NCBI RefSeq assembly: GCF_030407765.1
Contig: NZ_JASDCU010000014.1
Coordinates: 40,814-104,813, forward strand
DNA from: Microbacterium sp. APC 3901
GTDB lineage: Bacteria; Actinomycetota; Actinomycetes; Actinomycetales; Microbacteriaceae
DNA: 64,000 nucleotides
Direction: 5' to 3'
In this document: one piece after another, positions 11,070 through 19,553 of the stretch
How the letters are laid out: each line of letters begins with the position of its first letter
How positions within the stretch are numbered: position 1 is the stretch's first letter
Position numbers and translations under genes: made by a program
The notes under the pieces: model-generated
Told to the model about the DNA's origin: nothing
Database searches by the model: none
What the model saw: the letters and a program-made list of their open reading frames with translations, nothing else

Positions 11070-11392
11070 CCGCGGAGCGTGTCTGCGGTGTGGCCGAACT
11101 CGAGCAGGACATGCCACTGCGTGTCGAGCCGAACGGCGTGCCGATCACCGTCATCAAGGATTCCGAAGGCGTGATCCACGCCATCGGAGACACCTGCACC
11201 CACGGTGACATCTCCCTCTCCGAGGGCTTCGTCGAAGGAGAGACGGTGGAATGCTGGGCCCACGGCTCCGCATTCTCGCTGCTCACCGGCAAGCCCCAGA
11301 ACCTCCCCGCTTATGAGCCCGTTCCGGTCTACGTCGTCGAGATCGACGGCGACGACGTGCTCATCGACCCGACCGTGACGAAGGAAGTCTGA
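11066..11392 (+). CDS. Rieske-type [2Fe-2S] ferredoxin in suf operon
   Basis: A 108-residue Rieske-fold protein. The cluster ligand motifs are CTHGDISLSEG (C-x-H, near residues 44-46) and CWAHGSAFSL (C-x2-H, near residues 64-67). It resembles the ferredoxin subunit of non-haem iron oxygenases, but no oxygenase is nearby. Its place between sufD and sufC, ATGA-coupled to sufD and abutting sufC, is a recurring arrangement in actinobacterial suf operons. An electron-donor or cluster-quality role in assembly is inferred, not shown. Confidence 0.9.
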   Translation: MTAERVCGVAELEQDMPLRVEPNGVPITVIKDSEGVIHAIGDTCTHGDISLSEGFVEGETVECWAHGSAFSLLTGKPQNLPAYEPVPVYVVEIDGDDVLIDPTVTKEV

Positions 11393-12163
11393 ATGTCTGT
11401 TCTCGAAATCCGCGACCTCTACGTGACGGTCGAGACCGAGGCGGGAATCACCCCGATCCTCAACGGAATCACCCTCACGATGAACACGGGTGAGACGCAC
11501 GCGATCATGGGCCCCAACGGCTCCGGCAAGTCGACGCTCGCCTACACGATCGCCGGTCACCCGAAGTACACGGTGGCGTCCGGCTCGATCACGTTCGACG
11601 GTCAGGACGTCCTCGCGATGAGCGTCGACGAGCGTGCTCGTGCGGGTCTCTTCCTCGCCATGCAGTACCCGGTCGAGATCCCCGGTGTGACGGTGACGAA
11701 CTTCCTGCGCACGGCCAAGACCGCGATCGACGGCGAGGCGCCGGCGATCCGTGGGTGGACCAAGGACGTCAAGACGGCCATGTCCAACCTGCGCATGGAC
11801 CCGAAGTTCGCTCAGCGCAACGTCAACGAGGGCTTCTCCGGCGGCGAGAAGAAGCGCCACGAGATCCTTCAGCTCGAGGTGCTCAAGCCCAAGTTCGCCG
11901 TCCTCGACGAGACTGACTCCGGTCTCGACGTCGACGCACTGAAGATCGTCTCCGAGGGCGTCAACCGCGCCAAGGAGTCGACGGGCCTCGGCGTGCTGCT
12001 CATCACGCACTACACCCGCATCCTCCGCTACATCCGCCCCGACTTCGTGCACGTGATCGTCGCGGGCAAGATCGTCGAAGAGGGTGGCCCGGAGCTCGCC
12101 GACCGGCTCGAGGACGAGGGATACGACCGTTTCCTCGACCCCGCAGCCCCCATCGAGGCGTAG
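11393..12163 (+). CDS. sufC: Fe-S cluster assembly ATPase SufC
   Basis: ABC-type ATPase that energises the SufBCD scaffold; cytosolic, not a transporter. 256 residues. Walker A GPNGSGKST near residue 40, signature GFSGGEKKRHEILQ near 146, and Walker B KFAVLDETDSGLDVDAL near 165 are intact. The stretch MNTGETHAIMGPNGSGKSTL and the KRHEI insertion are SufC-specific. It starts one base after the Rieske gene stop. Confidence 0.97.
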   Translation: MSVLEIRDLYVTVETEAGITPILNGITLTMNTGETHAIMGPNGSGKSTLAYTIAGHPKYTVASGSITFDGQDVLAMSVDERARAGLFLAMQYPVEIPGVTVTNFLRTAKTAIDGEAPAIRGWTKDVKTAMSNLRMDPKFAQRNVNEGFSGGEKKRHEILQLEVLKPKFAVLDETDSGLDVDALKIVSEGVNRAKESTGLGVLLITHYTRILRYIRPDFVHVIVAGKIVEEGGPELADRLEDEGYDRFLDPAAPIEA

Positions 12164-12173
12164 GCTGATTCGC

Positions 12174-12503
12174 ATGACAGCCACCCTCACCGACGAGAAG
12201 TACGACGAGGTCACCGAGGCTCTCAAAGACGTCATGGACCCGGAGCTCGGGATCAACGTCGTCGACCTCGGTCTCATCTACGATCTCGCATGGGATGACG
12301 AGAACGATGCTCTCGTCATCCACATGACGCTCACCAGCGCAGGCTGCCCGCTGACCGACGTTCTCGAAGACCAGACCGCGCAGGCTCTGGACAGCGTCGT
12401 CGATCGCTTCCGCATCAACTGGGTGTGGATGCCGCCGTGGGGTCCGGAGAAGATCACGGACGACGGGCGCGACATGATGCGCGCTCTCGGCTTCGCCATC
12501 TGA
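12174..12503 (+). CDS. sufT: SufT-type Fe-S cluster maturation factor (MIP18/DUF59)
   Basis: 109 residues of the DUF59/MIP18 family, which helps deliver Fe-S clusters to client proteins. The hallmark DPELGINVVDLGLIYDL near residue 25 and the conserved reactive cysteine in MTLTSAGCPLTD near 60 are present, followed by the NWVWMPPWGPEKI stretch typical of the actinobacterial suf-linked form. ATG at 12174, ten bases after sufC. No sufS or sufU follows. Confidence 0.92.
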   Translation: MTATLTDEKYDEVTEALKDVMDPELGINVVDLGLIYDLAWDDENDALVIHMTLTSAGCPLTDVLEDQTAQALDSVVDRFRINWVWMPPWGPEKITDDGRDMMRALGFAI

Positions 12504-12505
12504 GA

Positions 12506-13660
12506 ATGCTCGAGGTCACGGCTCTGCCTCTGGCAGAGCTCCGCGAGCGCAGCAGCGAGAAGTGGCGGGAGTACCCCGCCGACGTGCTACCGCTGTTCGT
12601 CGCGGAAACCGACTTCCCGTTGGCGCCGGCGATCTCGTCGGCTCTCCGACGTGCTGTCGACATCGGCGATACGGGGTATATAGCCTCGCGTACGCCTCTT
12701 CCTGAGACGTACGCGGACTTCGCGCTTCGTCGCTTCGGTTGGCGCGTCGACCCCTCGAAGATGCGCACGACCGCCGACGTGAGCATGGGGATCGTCGAGA
12801 TCCTGCGGCGCGTGACGCAGCCGGGGGAGCGCGTGGTCGTCACTCCGCCCGTGTATCCGCCGTTCTTCGACCTGGTCTCCGAAGCAGGCGCCGAGGTCGT
12901 GCGGGTACCGCTGGTCGAGACCGGCGCGCAGTGGGAACTCGATCTGGACGGCATCCGAGCGGCGTTCGAAGACGGTGCCACCGCGCTGCTGCTCTGCAAC
13001 CCGCACAACCCGACCGGCACGGTGCACACCCGCGACTCGCTGGCCGCTCTCGCCGAGATCGCCCACGAGTACGGTGCTGCGGTGATCTCGGATGAGATCC
13101 ATGCACCGCTCGCGCAGCCGGGCACCGGGTTCACGCCTTTCCTCGACACGGGCGAAGCTGCGGAGCGCGTGGGCTACGCCGTCGTGAGTGCGAGCAAGGC
13201 CTTCAATCTCGCGGGTCTCAAGTGCGCGCTCATGGTGACCGCATCTGATCGCACCAGCGCCGTCGTTCGCGGGCTTCCTATCGAGGTCGAGTGGCGCACC
13301 GGTCAATTCGGACTCCTCGCGGCCGTGGCCGCATTCTCGGAGGAGAGCGACGCCTGGCTCGACGGGCTGCTCAGGACGCTCGATGCGAATCGCCTGCTGC
13401 TCGAAGATCAGCTGGCGTCGAAGCTCCCTGCCGCGCGCTATCGGATCCCTGATGCCGGATATCTGGCCTGGATCGATCTCTCGGGTCTGGGCTGGGGAGA
13501 CAACCCCGCTCGGCGGATCCTCAAGGAGGCGAAAGTCGCCCTGCACTTCGGTCCCGCCTTCGGCGAGCAGGGCAGGGGATTCGTGCGACTGAACTTCGGC
13601 ACGAGTCCGGAGATCATCACCGAGGCCATCGAGCGCATCGCGTCGCTCGTGGACCGATGA
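12506..13660 (+). CDS. MalY/PatB-type PLP-dependent C-S beta-lyase (aminotransferase fold)
   Basis: 384-residue fold-type I PLP enzyme of the MalY/PatB group, which cleaves cystathionine or related C-S bonds. PLP features: NPHNPTGTVHT near residue 168, ISDEIHAPL near 197 and the Schiff-base lysine in VSASKAFNLAGLK near 233. It starts two bases after sufT, in the slot where many actinobacteria have the cysteine desulfurase SufS. It lacks SufS features, so a sulfur-donor role would be speculative. It ends in an ATGA overlap with the exporter gene. Confidence 0.88.
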   Translation: MLEVTALPLAELRERSSEKWREYPADVLPLFVAETDFPLAPAISSALRRAVDIGDTGYIASRTPLPETYADFALRRFGWRVDPSKMRTTADVSMGIVEILRRVTQPGERVVVTPPVYPPFFDLVSEAGAEVVRVPLVETGAQWELDLDGIRAAFEDGATALLLCNPHNPTGTVHTRDSLAALAEIAHEYGAAVISDEIHAPLAQPGTGFTPFLDTGEAAERVGYAVVSASKAFNLAGLKCALMVTASDRTSAVVRGLPIEVEWRTGQFGLLAAVAAFSEESDAWLDGLLRTLDANRLLLEDQLASKLPAARYRIPDAGYLAWIDLSGLGWGDNPARRILKEAKVALHFGPAFGEQGRGFVRLNFGTSPEIITEAIERIASLVDR

Positions 13661-15030
13661 GCACGAGACCGCAGCCGACCGCATCGATCTGGGACCGGGA
13701 ACGACTCTGGGTCACCGCCGGTGCGGTGGCGCTGATCTTCCTCGCCGCGATCGAGGCGCTGGCGGTCACGACCGTGATGCCGATCGTCGCGGAATCGCTC
13801 GACGGCCGGGAGCTGTATGCCGTGGCCTTCGCCGGAACGCTTGCGACGAGCGTGATCGGCATGGTCGCAGCGGGCGCCTGGGCCGATTCTCGGGGACCCC
13901 GCGGCCCTCTGTACGCCGCGGTCTCGTTGTTCATCGCCGGACTGCTGCTGTCAGGTCTCGCCGTGACGATGGACCAGTTCCTCGTCGGGCGGCTGGTTCA
14001 GGGGCTCGGTGCTGGTGGGCAGACCGTGGCGCTGTACGTCGTCGTGGCTCGGCTGTACCCACCGCAGCTTCATGGCAGGATCTTCGCTGCGTTCGCAGCC
14101 GCATGGGTCGTGCCGTCGATGATCGGTCCGTTCCTCGCCGGGGCGGTAGCGGAGTACCTCGACTGGCGCTGGGCCTTCCTCGGCGTCGCCGTGCTGACGA
14201 CAGTCGCCTTCGTGACTGTCGCGGCCCGGTTGCGAGGGGTCGACCTCGGACGAGGTGAACCACAGGATCGCCGCTCTCTCGTCATCCGTCTTCTTCTCGC
14301 GGTGGTCGTCGCGGTCTCCGCGGTGCTTGTCGGTCTCACGGCGGAGATGGCCGTGCTCCTCGCATGGCCGGTGGCGCTCGGGTCCGTCGTCGTGATCGCG
14401 GCCGCCCTGTTGCCGCTGCTTCCTCGGGGTGCGCTCCGCGCCGGGCGTGGTCTGCCGAGCGTCGTTCTCATGCGCGGGATCGCCGCAGGCGCGTTCTTCG
14501 CGGCAGAGGCATACATCCCGTACCTGCTGATGGAGCGCTTCGACTTCACCGCGACCTGGGCGGGGATCGCACTCATGCTCGCTGCCTTCGCGTGGGCCGG
14601 CGCTTCGCAGTTGCAGGGGATCTTCGGCGAACGTCTCGGCAACACCCGCATCACCGTGATCAGCCTGTCGCTTCTCCTCGTGGCGCTCGTGCTCGTGTTC
14701 GCGGCGGCGCAGTGGGGCGTGTCGCCTGTGTTCGTGGTCGTCGGCTGGGGCTTCGCCGGCGGTGGCATGGGGCTGCTGTATCCACGCCTCACGGTGCTCA
14801 CGTTGGCGTACTCGAACGGGGGCAACCAGGGGTTCAACTCGTCGGCGCTGTCGATCTCCGACGCCGCGGGATCAGCAGTGACGATCGCCCTGGCCGGGCT
14901 GCTCGTCGCGACGTTGGGCGGTGACGCCGCGTCATTCGGGGTGGTGTTCGCGTTCTGCTTCTGTCTGGTGCTGTGTGCGTTCGTGCCGGGACTCAGACTG
15001 GGTCACGCCGCAGAGTCGCCCGAGGGCTGA
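13657..15030 (+). CDS. Major facilitator superfamily transporter (drug-exporter type)
   Basis: 457 residues with about 14 hydrophobic segments. The first transmembrane segment carries LAAIEALAVTTVMPIVAESL, the multidrug-exporter-like motif where a D/E sits before TTVMP. Loop 2-3 has GAWADSRGPRGPLYAA (G-x-x-x-D-R-x-G-R-type motif A). Substrate unknown. ATGA-coupled to the C-S lyase. Its last 38 bases overlap the convergent bioQ gene. Confidence 0.85.
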   Translation: MSTRPQPTASIWDRERLWVTAGAVALIFLAAIEALAVTTVMPIVAESLDGRELYAVAFAGTLATSVIGMVAAGAWADSRGPRGPLYAAVSLFIAGLLLSGLAVTMDQFLVGRLVQGLGAGGQTVALYVVVARLYPPQLHGRIFAAFAAAWVVPSMIGPFLAGAVAEYLDWRWAFLGVAVLTTVAFVTVAARLRGVDLGRGEPQDRRSLVIRLLLAVVVAVSAVLVGLTAEMAVLLAWPVALGSVVVIAAALLPLLPRGALRAGRGLPSVVLMRGIAAGAFFAAEAYIPYLLMERFDFTATWAGIALMLAAFAWAGASQLQGIFGERLGNTRITVISLSLLLVALVLVFAAAQWGVSPVFVVVGWGFAGGGMGLLYPRLTVLTLAYSNGGNQGFNSSALSISDAAGSAVTIALAGLLVATLGGDAASFGVVFAFCFCLVLCAFVPGLRLGHAAESPEG

Positions 15031-15592
15031 GGTCGGCGCTGGCAGGCTCTCCGGCGAGCGCGCTGACGCCCAGGTCGAAGACGCGATCGAGTCCGGCGGT
15101 GACGTCGACCGTGCCGTCGGCGCGAGCCGCTCCGTGGCTGTCGGCATGCATGCGCTGCTGCACGAGCGTCGCATGGCCGAGCACGAAGTGCAGGAGTGCC
15201 GCTGCGCGCTCGGCGGCATCTGTGTGACCGTGACGCGCGAGTGCGGCCTCGAGGGCGGTCTGGGCGGAGGACGAGCCGAGACGCAGGGCGTAGGTGCTGA
15301 GCACCAGCTCCGCGCCGTCGCGGTAGGTGAAGAGCGCGTCGCGGATGCCGCGCGCGGTGGTCAGCACGTCAGCATCGTCGCGGGGGATGCCTGCGGTGAT
15401 CCGGTCGGCCAGCTCGGCCAGGAGCTCCTGCTTGCTCGAGAAATGCCAGTAGAGCGCGCTCGGCTGGACTTCGAGCCTGCCGGCGATCCGTCGCATCGAC
15501 AGATCGGCGAGACCGACCTCGTCGAGGAGGGTCAGCGCCGCGCGCGCGACGCCGCCGCGGTCGTGGCGCGCGGAGTTGTGCTCGGGGGTCAT
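14993..15592 (-). CDS. bioQ: TetR-family repressor, BioQ-like biotin regulator
   Basis: 199 residues. An N-terminal helix-turn-helix (ARAALTLLDEVGLADLSMRRIAGRLEVQPSALYWHFSSKQELLAE, residues about 15-60) is followed by a TetR ligand domain. The ATG at 15592 lies 58 bases from bioY on the other strand, and two TGAAC-N3-GTTCA boxes sit between the starts. BioQ of Corynebacterium glutamicum is a TetR protein that binds TGAAC-N3-GTTAC-type sites upstream of biotin genes. Gene position and operator together support the name. The 3' end overlaps the MFS gene. Confidence 0.8.
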   Translation of the reverse strand: MTPEHNSARHDRGGVARAALTLLDEVGLADLSMRRIAGRLEVQPSALYWHFSSKQELLAELADRITAGIPRDDADVLTTARGIRDALFTYRDGAELVLSTYALRLGSSSAQTALEAALARHGHTDAAERAAALLHFVLGHATLVQQRMHADSHGAARADGTVDVTAGLDRVFDLGVSALAGEPASADLSPRATLRRDPV

Positions 15593-15605
15593 GCGATCAG
15601 TATAG

Positions 15606-15633
15606 TGAACACCGTTCAGGTGAACGGTGTTCA
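15606..15633. promoter_or_regulatory. Double BioQ-like operator between bioQ and bioY
   Basis: Two boxes, TGAACACCGTTCA (15606-15618) and TGAACGGTGTTCA (15621-15633), are separated by two bases and are each TGAAC-N3-GTTCA. Together they form a larger palindrome: GAACACCGTTCA at 15607-15618 is the exact reverse complement of TGAACGGTGTTC at 15621-15632. The site overlaps the expected promoters of both genes and touches the bioY ribosome-binding site AGGAAGG, so a bound repressor would control bioQ and bioYMN together. Confidence 0.85.
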
Positions 15634-15649
15634 GGAAGGTATCGGAACT

Positions 15650-16237
15650 ATGACTCGGCAACGCGATGACCTCGGTCGTGATCTGGCAAGAGCGGCGATC
15701 TTCGCCGCGCTCATCATCGTCCTCGGTATGGTGACGATACCGATTCCCGGCGGAGTGCCGATCACCGCACAGACCCTGGGGGTCATGCTCGCCGGTGCTG
15801 TGCTCGGGCCCCGACTGGCTCCGCTCGCGGTGCTCCTGGTGCTCGTTCTCGCCGCGATCGGACTTCCCGTCCTCGCCGGCGGGCGGGGCGGCCTCGGCGT
15901 CTTCGTCGGTCCGACCGCCGGATACCTGCTCGGGTGGGTGGCGGGCGTCGTCGTGATCGGTCTGGTGGTGGGGAGCGGTCGGCGCAGCTGGTGGCGGATC
16001 GCCCTCGGTGTCGTCGTCGGCGGCATCCTGGTCGTGTATCTGTGCGGGATCCCTGTGACTGCACTGGTACTCGGGCTCGACCTCGGCCCGACGGCGCTCG
16101 CGAGTCTGGTGTTCCTGCCGGGCGATCTGCTGAAGGCGGCCGCAGCGACGGCGCTGGTTCTCGCGCTGCGGCGCGCGTACCCCCGGGCGTTCGGCGGCCG
16201 ACACGCGGCAGCGCCCGCGTCCGTCCATGCGGCCTGA
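15650..16237 (+). CDS. bioY: Biotin ECF transporter substrate-binding component BioY
   Basis: S-component of the energy-coupling-factor biotin importer. 195 residues, six hydrophobic segments. Family signatures are IPIPGGVPITAQTLGVMLAGAVLGPRLA near residue 35, GLPVLAGGRGGLGVFVGPTAGYLLGW near 75 and the final FLPGDLLKAAAATALVLALRR. ATG 15650 follows AGGAAGG (15634-15640). Its end overlaps bioM by 11 bases. Confidence 0.95.
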   Translation: MTRQRDDLGRDLARAAIFAALIIVLGMVTIPIPGGVPITAQTLGVMLAGAVLGPRLAPLAVLLVLVLAAIGLPVLAGGRGGLGVFVGPTAGYLLGWVAGVVVIGLVVGSGRRSWWRIALGVVVGGILVVYLCGIPVTALVLGLDLGPTALASLVFLPGDLLKAAAATALVLALRRAYPRAFGGRHAAAPASVHAA

Positions 16238-16919
16238 GACTGCGGTCGGATCGATCTCGCTCGACGGTGTCACCGTCGAGCGGGAGGGGCGGTCGATCCT
16301 GCGCGATGTGACTGTCGAGCTCACCGAGCCGAGGATCGCGGTGATCGGCGCGAACGGTTCGGGAAAGTCGACCTTCGCGCGCCTGCTGAACGGCCTCGTG
16401 CTGCCGGATGCGGGGCGCGTCACGGTTCATGGTCTCGACTCGCGGCGCGACACGAAGGCCCTTCGGCGCCGTGTCGGATTCGTCTTCTCCGACCCGCAGT
16501 CGCAGATCCTGATGCCGACGCCAGCGGAGGACCTCGCGCTCTCGCTGCGCGGCGCTCCTCGGACCGAGGTCGCCGGTCGGGTGGCCGCCGCACTCGCCGA
16601 CCACGGCCTGACCGACAGGGCGGACATCCCCGCGTCTGAGCTGTCGGGCGGTCAGACGCAGCTGCTCGCTCTCGCCTCGGTTCTGATCACTGAACCGCGG
16701 CTCATCGTGGCCGACGAGCCGACGACGCTGCTGGACCTGCGCAACTCGCGAAAGATCTCCGAGCTGCTGCTGGCGCTGCCGTCGCAGGTCGTCATCGTCA
16801 CCCATGACCTCGATCTTGCAGCGAGATGCGACCGTGCGGTGCTCTTCGAGGCAGGGTCGGTCATCGCAGCCGGCAACCCGCGCGACGTGGTCGCCGAGTA
16901 TCGCGGGCTGTGCGGATGA
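16227..16919 (+). CDS. bioM: Biotin ECF transporter ATPase BioM
   Basis: CbiO-like ABC ATPase of the biotin energy-coupling module. 230 residues. Walker A GANGSGKSTFARLLNGL near residue 36, the Q-loop region GFVFSDPQSQILMPT typical of ECF ATPases, signature LSGGQTQLLALASVL and Walker B LIVADEPTTLLD are intact. Overlaps bioY by 11 bases and bioN by ATGA, consistent with one transcript. Confidence 0.94.
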   Translation: MRPETAVGSISLDGVTVEREGRSILRDVTVELTEPRIAVIGANGSGKSTFARLLNGLVLPDAGRVTVHGLDSRRDTKALRRRVGFVFSDPQSQILMPTPAEDLALSLRGAPRTEVAGRVAAALADHGLTDRADIPASELSGGQTQLLALASVLITEPRLIVADEPTTLLDLRNSRKISELLLALPSQVVIVTHDLDLAARCDRAVLFEAGSVIAAGNPRDVVAEYRGLCG

Positions 16920-17509
16920 TCCAGTCATATCGGTCGGGAGCGAGCATCGTCCACAGGATGCCGGCCGGGCTCAAGCTCGCCCTCTTCGCAGCGCTCGCAC
17001 TCGTGTCGTCGGCGTACCCGCATGACGGATGGAGCGTCACGGTCTCTCTCCTCGTCGTGTGCATGCTGTATCTCGTCGCCGGGCTGCCGGTGAAGGTCGT
17101 GTCCGTCGAGATGTGGCGGCTGCGCTGGCTCGTGCTGGTGCTCGGCTCGGCGCTGTGGATCTTCGTGTCACCGCTCACCGCATGGATCAGCACGGCCAGG
17201 GTGGTGTCGCTGCTTCTGCTCGCTGCGCTCCTCACGATCACCACCCGGATGGGTGATCTGCTCGCGGTGCTTCATCGGATGCTGCGTCCGCTGCGTCGGC
17301 TGGGTGTCGACGCCGATGCGATCGCGATGACGATCTCGCTGACGCTCACGATGGTTCCGGTGGTAGCCGGATTCGCGCAGGCGGTAGGCGACGCCCAACG
17401 GGCACGCGGCATCCGTCTCGGGCCCCGAACCGCCGTGCCGCTCATGGTCAGGACGTTACGCCACGCGGACGAGGTCGGCGACGCTCTCGCCGCGCGCGGT
17501 CTGGTGTGA
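16916..17509 (+). CDS. bioN: Biotin ECF transporter transmembrane component BioN
   Basis: CbiQ-like T-component. 197 residues with several membrane segments and the two conserved coupling motifs: A-R-G in GDAQRARGIRLGP near residue 158 and a second A-x-G-like motif in DEVGDALAARGL at the C-terminus. Completes the BioYMN importer. The last 54 bases overlap the convergent acyltransferase gene. Confidence 0.92.
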   Translation: MIQSYRSGASIVHRMPAGLKLALFAALALVSSAYPHDGWSVTVSLLVVCMLYLVAGLPVKVVSVEMWRLRWLVLVLGSALWIFVSPLTAWISTARVVSLLLLAALLTITTRMGDLLAVLHRMLRPLRRLGVDADAIAMTISLTLTMVPVVAGFAQAVGDAQRARGIRLGPRTAVPLMVRTLRHADEVGDALAARGLV

Positions 17510-18772
17510 TCGGCGGGCCAGACGCAGTGCGGACAGCATTCCGCCGACGACGAGCGCGGCCGTCAAAACCGTCGTACCCGCGACGAGAAGCACGACGACC
17601 GAGGTGATGCCGAGTGCCGCTGCGGTCGCGACCCGGGGAGCCGAGTCAGCAGATTGCGGGGACGACTGCGTCTCGATGCGCGTGAGCGCGACCGCGATCA
17701 GCGCGGTGAGGGTCAGCGCGGTCGCGAGCCAGAGCGGTCGAGACACCCACCATGCGAAGGTGCTCCGCTCCGGCAGCGCGATCCCGCTGCTGAGCGAGGC
17801 CACCGCGCAGACCCCTGCCATGGTGAGCAGCGCCGGCATGTGCCACAGGTAGATCGTCATGGTGCGTCTGTTGATGAACGCCGCGAAGGCGGCCGGGAGC
17901 GGGCGGCGACTGAACGCGCTGATGCGATCGCGGAGCAGCGAGACGGCGCTCAGGTGCACGACCCCGACGAGAAGCAGGGCTGCGGTGGGTGGGTTGATGT
18001 TGGCGATGAGATCGGGGGAGTAGACGCCGCCCGTGAAAGCGACGATGAGTGTGGTCAAGGCCGCAGCTCCTGCGATCGCCCGTGCTCGTCGGCTCAGTCG
18101 GTCGATCGTGCCATCGGCGAGGAAGAAGCCGATCTGCTGTAGCGCGAGCCAGACGAACGCGAGATTCAGGAAGCCCACTCCCTCGAGCCCGGTGATCGCC
18201 CGGACCATATCGACGGAGATCGATGCCGCGACCAGCGCGGCCACTGTGATCAGCGGTCTCCGCGCGTGAGCCTTCGCGAGGGCAGGAAGAAGCGCCTGGC
18301 ATCCCAGGAAGACCGCGAGGAACCAGAGCGGCTGGCTGTAGCGGAAGTCGGCGACGGCGATGATGTCCGCCGGGATGCCGACGGCGCTCAGCGTCGCTAG
18401 TGCCGCGCCGACGATCCCGATCGCGAACAGCGCCGGCCGCAGCAGCCGGTGCACCCGGGCCGCGATGAAGGCGGTCGGTGTGCCGCCGCGCGCGTGCGTG
18501 CGCCGGAAGGAGATGTAACCCGCGAAGCCGCCGATGACGAAGAAGAGCGGCATCACCTGGAGAACCCAGCTGATGGGCACTATCCACCACGTTCCTTCGC
18601 TGGCATTCGCGAACACCGGGCCACCGTCGACGACCGTGACCCCGACCATGATGGCGTGGAGCAGTACGACTCCCGCGACGCAGATCGCCCGCAGGAGGTC
18701 GATCGCGGTGTCGCGACCGGCCGACAGCGGATCTCGGAGAGCGGGGCGGCGTGTTGCCTCGACGGTGGCCAT
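17456..18772 (-). CDS. Acyltransferase family 3 membrane protein
   Basis: 438 residues with about ten membrane segments, starting with DTAIDLLRAICVAGVVLLHAIM, the R-h-x-A-I/C-h-V-x-x-H signature of the acyltransferase-3 (OafA/YrhL-like) family. PLFFVIGGFAGYISFRR and YLWHMPALL also match. Substrate unknown; such proteins usually O-acylate cell-surface glycans or lipids. Start ATG 18772 has GAGGAGGA six bases upstream on the minus strand; the frame could extend 27 residues without a better start. Overlaps bioN tail to tail. Confidence 0.83.
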   Translation of the reverse strand: MATVEATRRPALRDPLSAGRDTAIDLLRAICVAGVVLLHAIMVGVTVVDGGPVFANASEGTWWIVPISWVLQVMPLFFVIGGFAGYISFRRTHARGGTPTAFIAARVHRLLRPALFAIGIVGAALATLSAVGIPADIIAVADFRYSQPLWFLAVFLGCQALLPALAKAHARRPLITVAALVAASISVDMVRAITGLEGVGFLNLAFVWLALQQIGFFLADGTIDRLSRRARAIAGAAALTTLIVAFTGGVYSPDLIANINPPTAALLLVGVVHLSAVSLLRDRISAFSRRPLPAAFAAFINRRTMTIYLWHMPALLTMAGVCAVASLSSGIALPERSTFAWWVSRPLWLATALTLTALIAVALTRIETQSSPQSADSAPRVATAAALGITSVVVLLVAGTTVLTAALVVGGMLSALRLARRSHQTARGESVADLVRVA

Positions 18773-18881
18773 GGAGTCCTCCTCGGATGGGGTGTCCGAG
18801 GATCGTATGGACGCGGTGTCGTCCGAGGGATCACTCCCAGGAGCGGTTCGCACCCCTACCAGGGTGTGATCCTGGCGCGGC

Positions 18882-19553
18882 TCAGGACGCGGGTTCGACC
18901 AGGCCGGTGTCGTACGCGAGAATCACGGCGTGCACGCGGTCGCGGAGTCGGAGTTTTGCCAGGACCTTGCCGACGTGGGTCTTCACGGTCTGCTCTGCGA
19001 TGAACAGATCGGCAGCGATCTCGCTGTTCGACCGGCCTCGCCCGATGAGCACCAGCACCTCTCGCTCTCGGTCGGTCAGCTCTGCCAGCGAGGTCGCGGC
19101 TCGCGGCGTGTGCGGTCGCCGACCGGCGAACTGCTCGATCATCCGCCTGGTCACGCTGGGAGCGAGCAGCGCGTCGCCGCCGGCGACCACGCGCACGGCG
19201 TGGACGAGCTCTTCAGGAAGAGCGTCTTTCAGCAGGAACCCGCTCGCGCCCGCCTCGAGCGCGTCATAGACGTAGTCATCGATGTCGAAGGTCGTGAGCA
19301 TGAGGATCCTTGGCACATGGGCGGCAGGATAGCCGGGGCCGAGGATGCGACGGGTCGCCTCGATGCCGTCCACCTCAGGCATCCGCACGTCCATCAGGAT
19401 CACGTCCGGATCGAGGCGGGTGGCGAGAGCGACCGCCTCGGCGCCGTTCGCGGCCTGACCGGCCACCCGGATCCCTTCGTGAGCATCGAGCAGGGCGGCG
19501 AATCCGGCGCGCACCATGGCCTGATCGTCGGCGATGAGGACGCTGATCGTCAC
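18882..19553 (-). CDS. Two-component response regulator, NarL/LuxR family
   Basis: 223 residues. Receiver domain with acidic pocket near residues 9-10 (IADDQAMVRAGF), phosphoacceptor Asp in VILMDVRMPEVDG near 54 and the conserved Lys in LLKDALPEEL. The C-terminal LuxR helix-turn-helix runs from LTDREREVLVLIGRGRSNSE to AEQTVKTHVGKVLAKL. GTG start at 19553 overlaps the kinase stop (GTGA). Targets unknown. Confidence 0.92.
   Translation of the reverse strand: MTISVLIADDQAMVRAGFAALLDAHEGIRVAGQAANGAEAVALATRLDPDVILMDVRMPEVDGIEATRRILGPGYPAAHVPRILMLTTFDIDDYVYDALEAGASGFLLKDALPEELVHAVRVVAGGDALLAPSVTRRMIEQFAGRRPHTPRAATSLAELTDREREVLVLIGRGRSNSEIAADLFIAEQTVKTHVGKVLAKLRLRDRVHAVILAYDTGLVEPAS

Noticed and set aside
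8391..11117. 908-residue minus-strand frame opposite sufB and sufD
   Set aside because: Shadow of two certain genes; no recognisable domain.
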